Shown here: positions 38,789 through 38,976 of the stretch, piece after piece
How positions within the stretch are numbered: the first letter of the stretch is position 1
Layout: the number at the start of each line of letters is the position of its first letter
Assembly: GCF_029846175.1 (NCBI RefSeq)
Contig: NZ_JARWAC010000012.1
Coordinates: 1-38,976 of the forward strand
Direction: 5' to 3'
Origin: Sphaerisporangium sp. TRM90804
Lineage (GTDB): Bacteria; Actinomycetota; Actinomycetes; Streptosporangiales; Streptosporangiaceae
Length of the DNA stretch: 38,976 nt
Program-made: the position numbers and the translations under genes
Notes under the pieces: model-generated
What the model saw: the letters and a program-made list of their open reading frames with translations, nothing else
The model's database searches: none
Told to the model about the DNA's origin: nothing

Positions 38789-38976
38789 ATACCCGGGACG
38801 TCTGACCGCCCGACCCGCTTGCGCGTCCAATACGCCCATCACGCCCGTCACGCCTGGGATGCCGGGACGTATGCGCGTCCGGGATGCCCGGACGGCGGCG
38901 CGCTTGAGTGCCGGGAGGTCTGCCGGGACGCCCGGATGCCGCGGGGCGTCTCCACGCCTGGGACGCCGTGGCGCCT
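38789..38976. other. Non-coding, short degenerate repeats at window end
   Basis: No gene seen. The stretch repeats short blocks such as GGGATGCC, CGGGACG and CACGCC at irregular spacing (for example near 38850, 38880 and 38960). It resembles the other repeat-rich gaps of this region. Confidence 0.5.

Overview
The window is about 39 kb of very GC-rich DNA. Frequent GTG and TTG starts, 4-bp stop/start overlaps, leaderless promoters, a SARP regulator and MalFG-type ABC permeases without their own ATPase all point to a filamentous actinobacterium. Streptosporangiales (Nonomuraea-like) is my best guess, but no marker here fixes the genus. The first ~100 bases are almost pure C and G runs and look like a contig-end artefact that truncates the first gene.

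Region 1 (1-13.9 kb) looks like a surface-glycan or glycolipid biosynthesis cluster. A plus-strand operon encodes a truncated class III aminotransferase, an SDR epimerase, a UbiA/DPPR-synthase-like prenyltransferase and a SARP regulator. A minus-strand operon encodes three membrane-anchored GT2 glycosyltransferases and a sulfotransferase. A divergent plus-strand operon encodes a membrane EEP hydrolase, a fourth GT2 and a flippase-like protein whose 5' end has been tandemly triplicated together with its start codon. A RmlD-like reductase and a GT87 (GT-C) glycosyltransferase follow. Three promoters share one architecture, GACAAG-N5-GACAAG-N10-TAnnnT: those of the GT2/sulfotransferase operon, the EEP operon and the GT87 gene. 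Direct repeats 11 bp apart just upstream of the -10 are how SARPs bind, and a SARP gene lies inside the cluster, so I propose a local SARP regulon.

Region 2 (13.9-25.2 kb) is mostly housekeeping: an MBL hydrolase, a large membrane protein of unknown function, an ArsR-like regulator coupled to an SRPBCC protein, a second SRPBCC protein, a Gly-Cys-Gly-Val tRNA operon with a clear terminator, a 91-aa unknown protein upstream of glmS, a pirin, a divergent EamA exporter/Lrp pair and a Vgb-like beta-propeller.

Region 3 (25.2-33 kb) is a carbohydrate-utilisation operon: a LacI regulator with two operators on its own promoter, a sugar-binding lipoprotein, two permeases, a secreted PF10091/GH144-like enzyme and a cytoplasmic GH39-like enzyme. 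The order suggests polymer cleavage outside the cell, import, and cleavage inside.

Region 4 (33-39 kb) holds a NarL-type two-component pair, a polyprenyl diphosphate synthase and an orphan TctC/Bug-type lipoprotein. It is unusually rich in tandem repeats: ~47-bp units between genes, a 21-bp (heptapeptide) array inside the histidine kinase, a 30-bp (decapeptide) array inside the prenyl synthase and a ~109-bp non-coding repeat. No transposase, integrase, rRNA or CRISPR array was seen.
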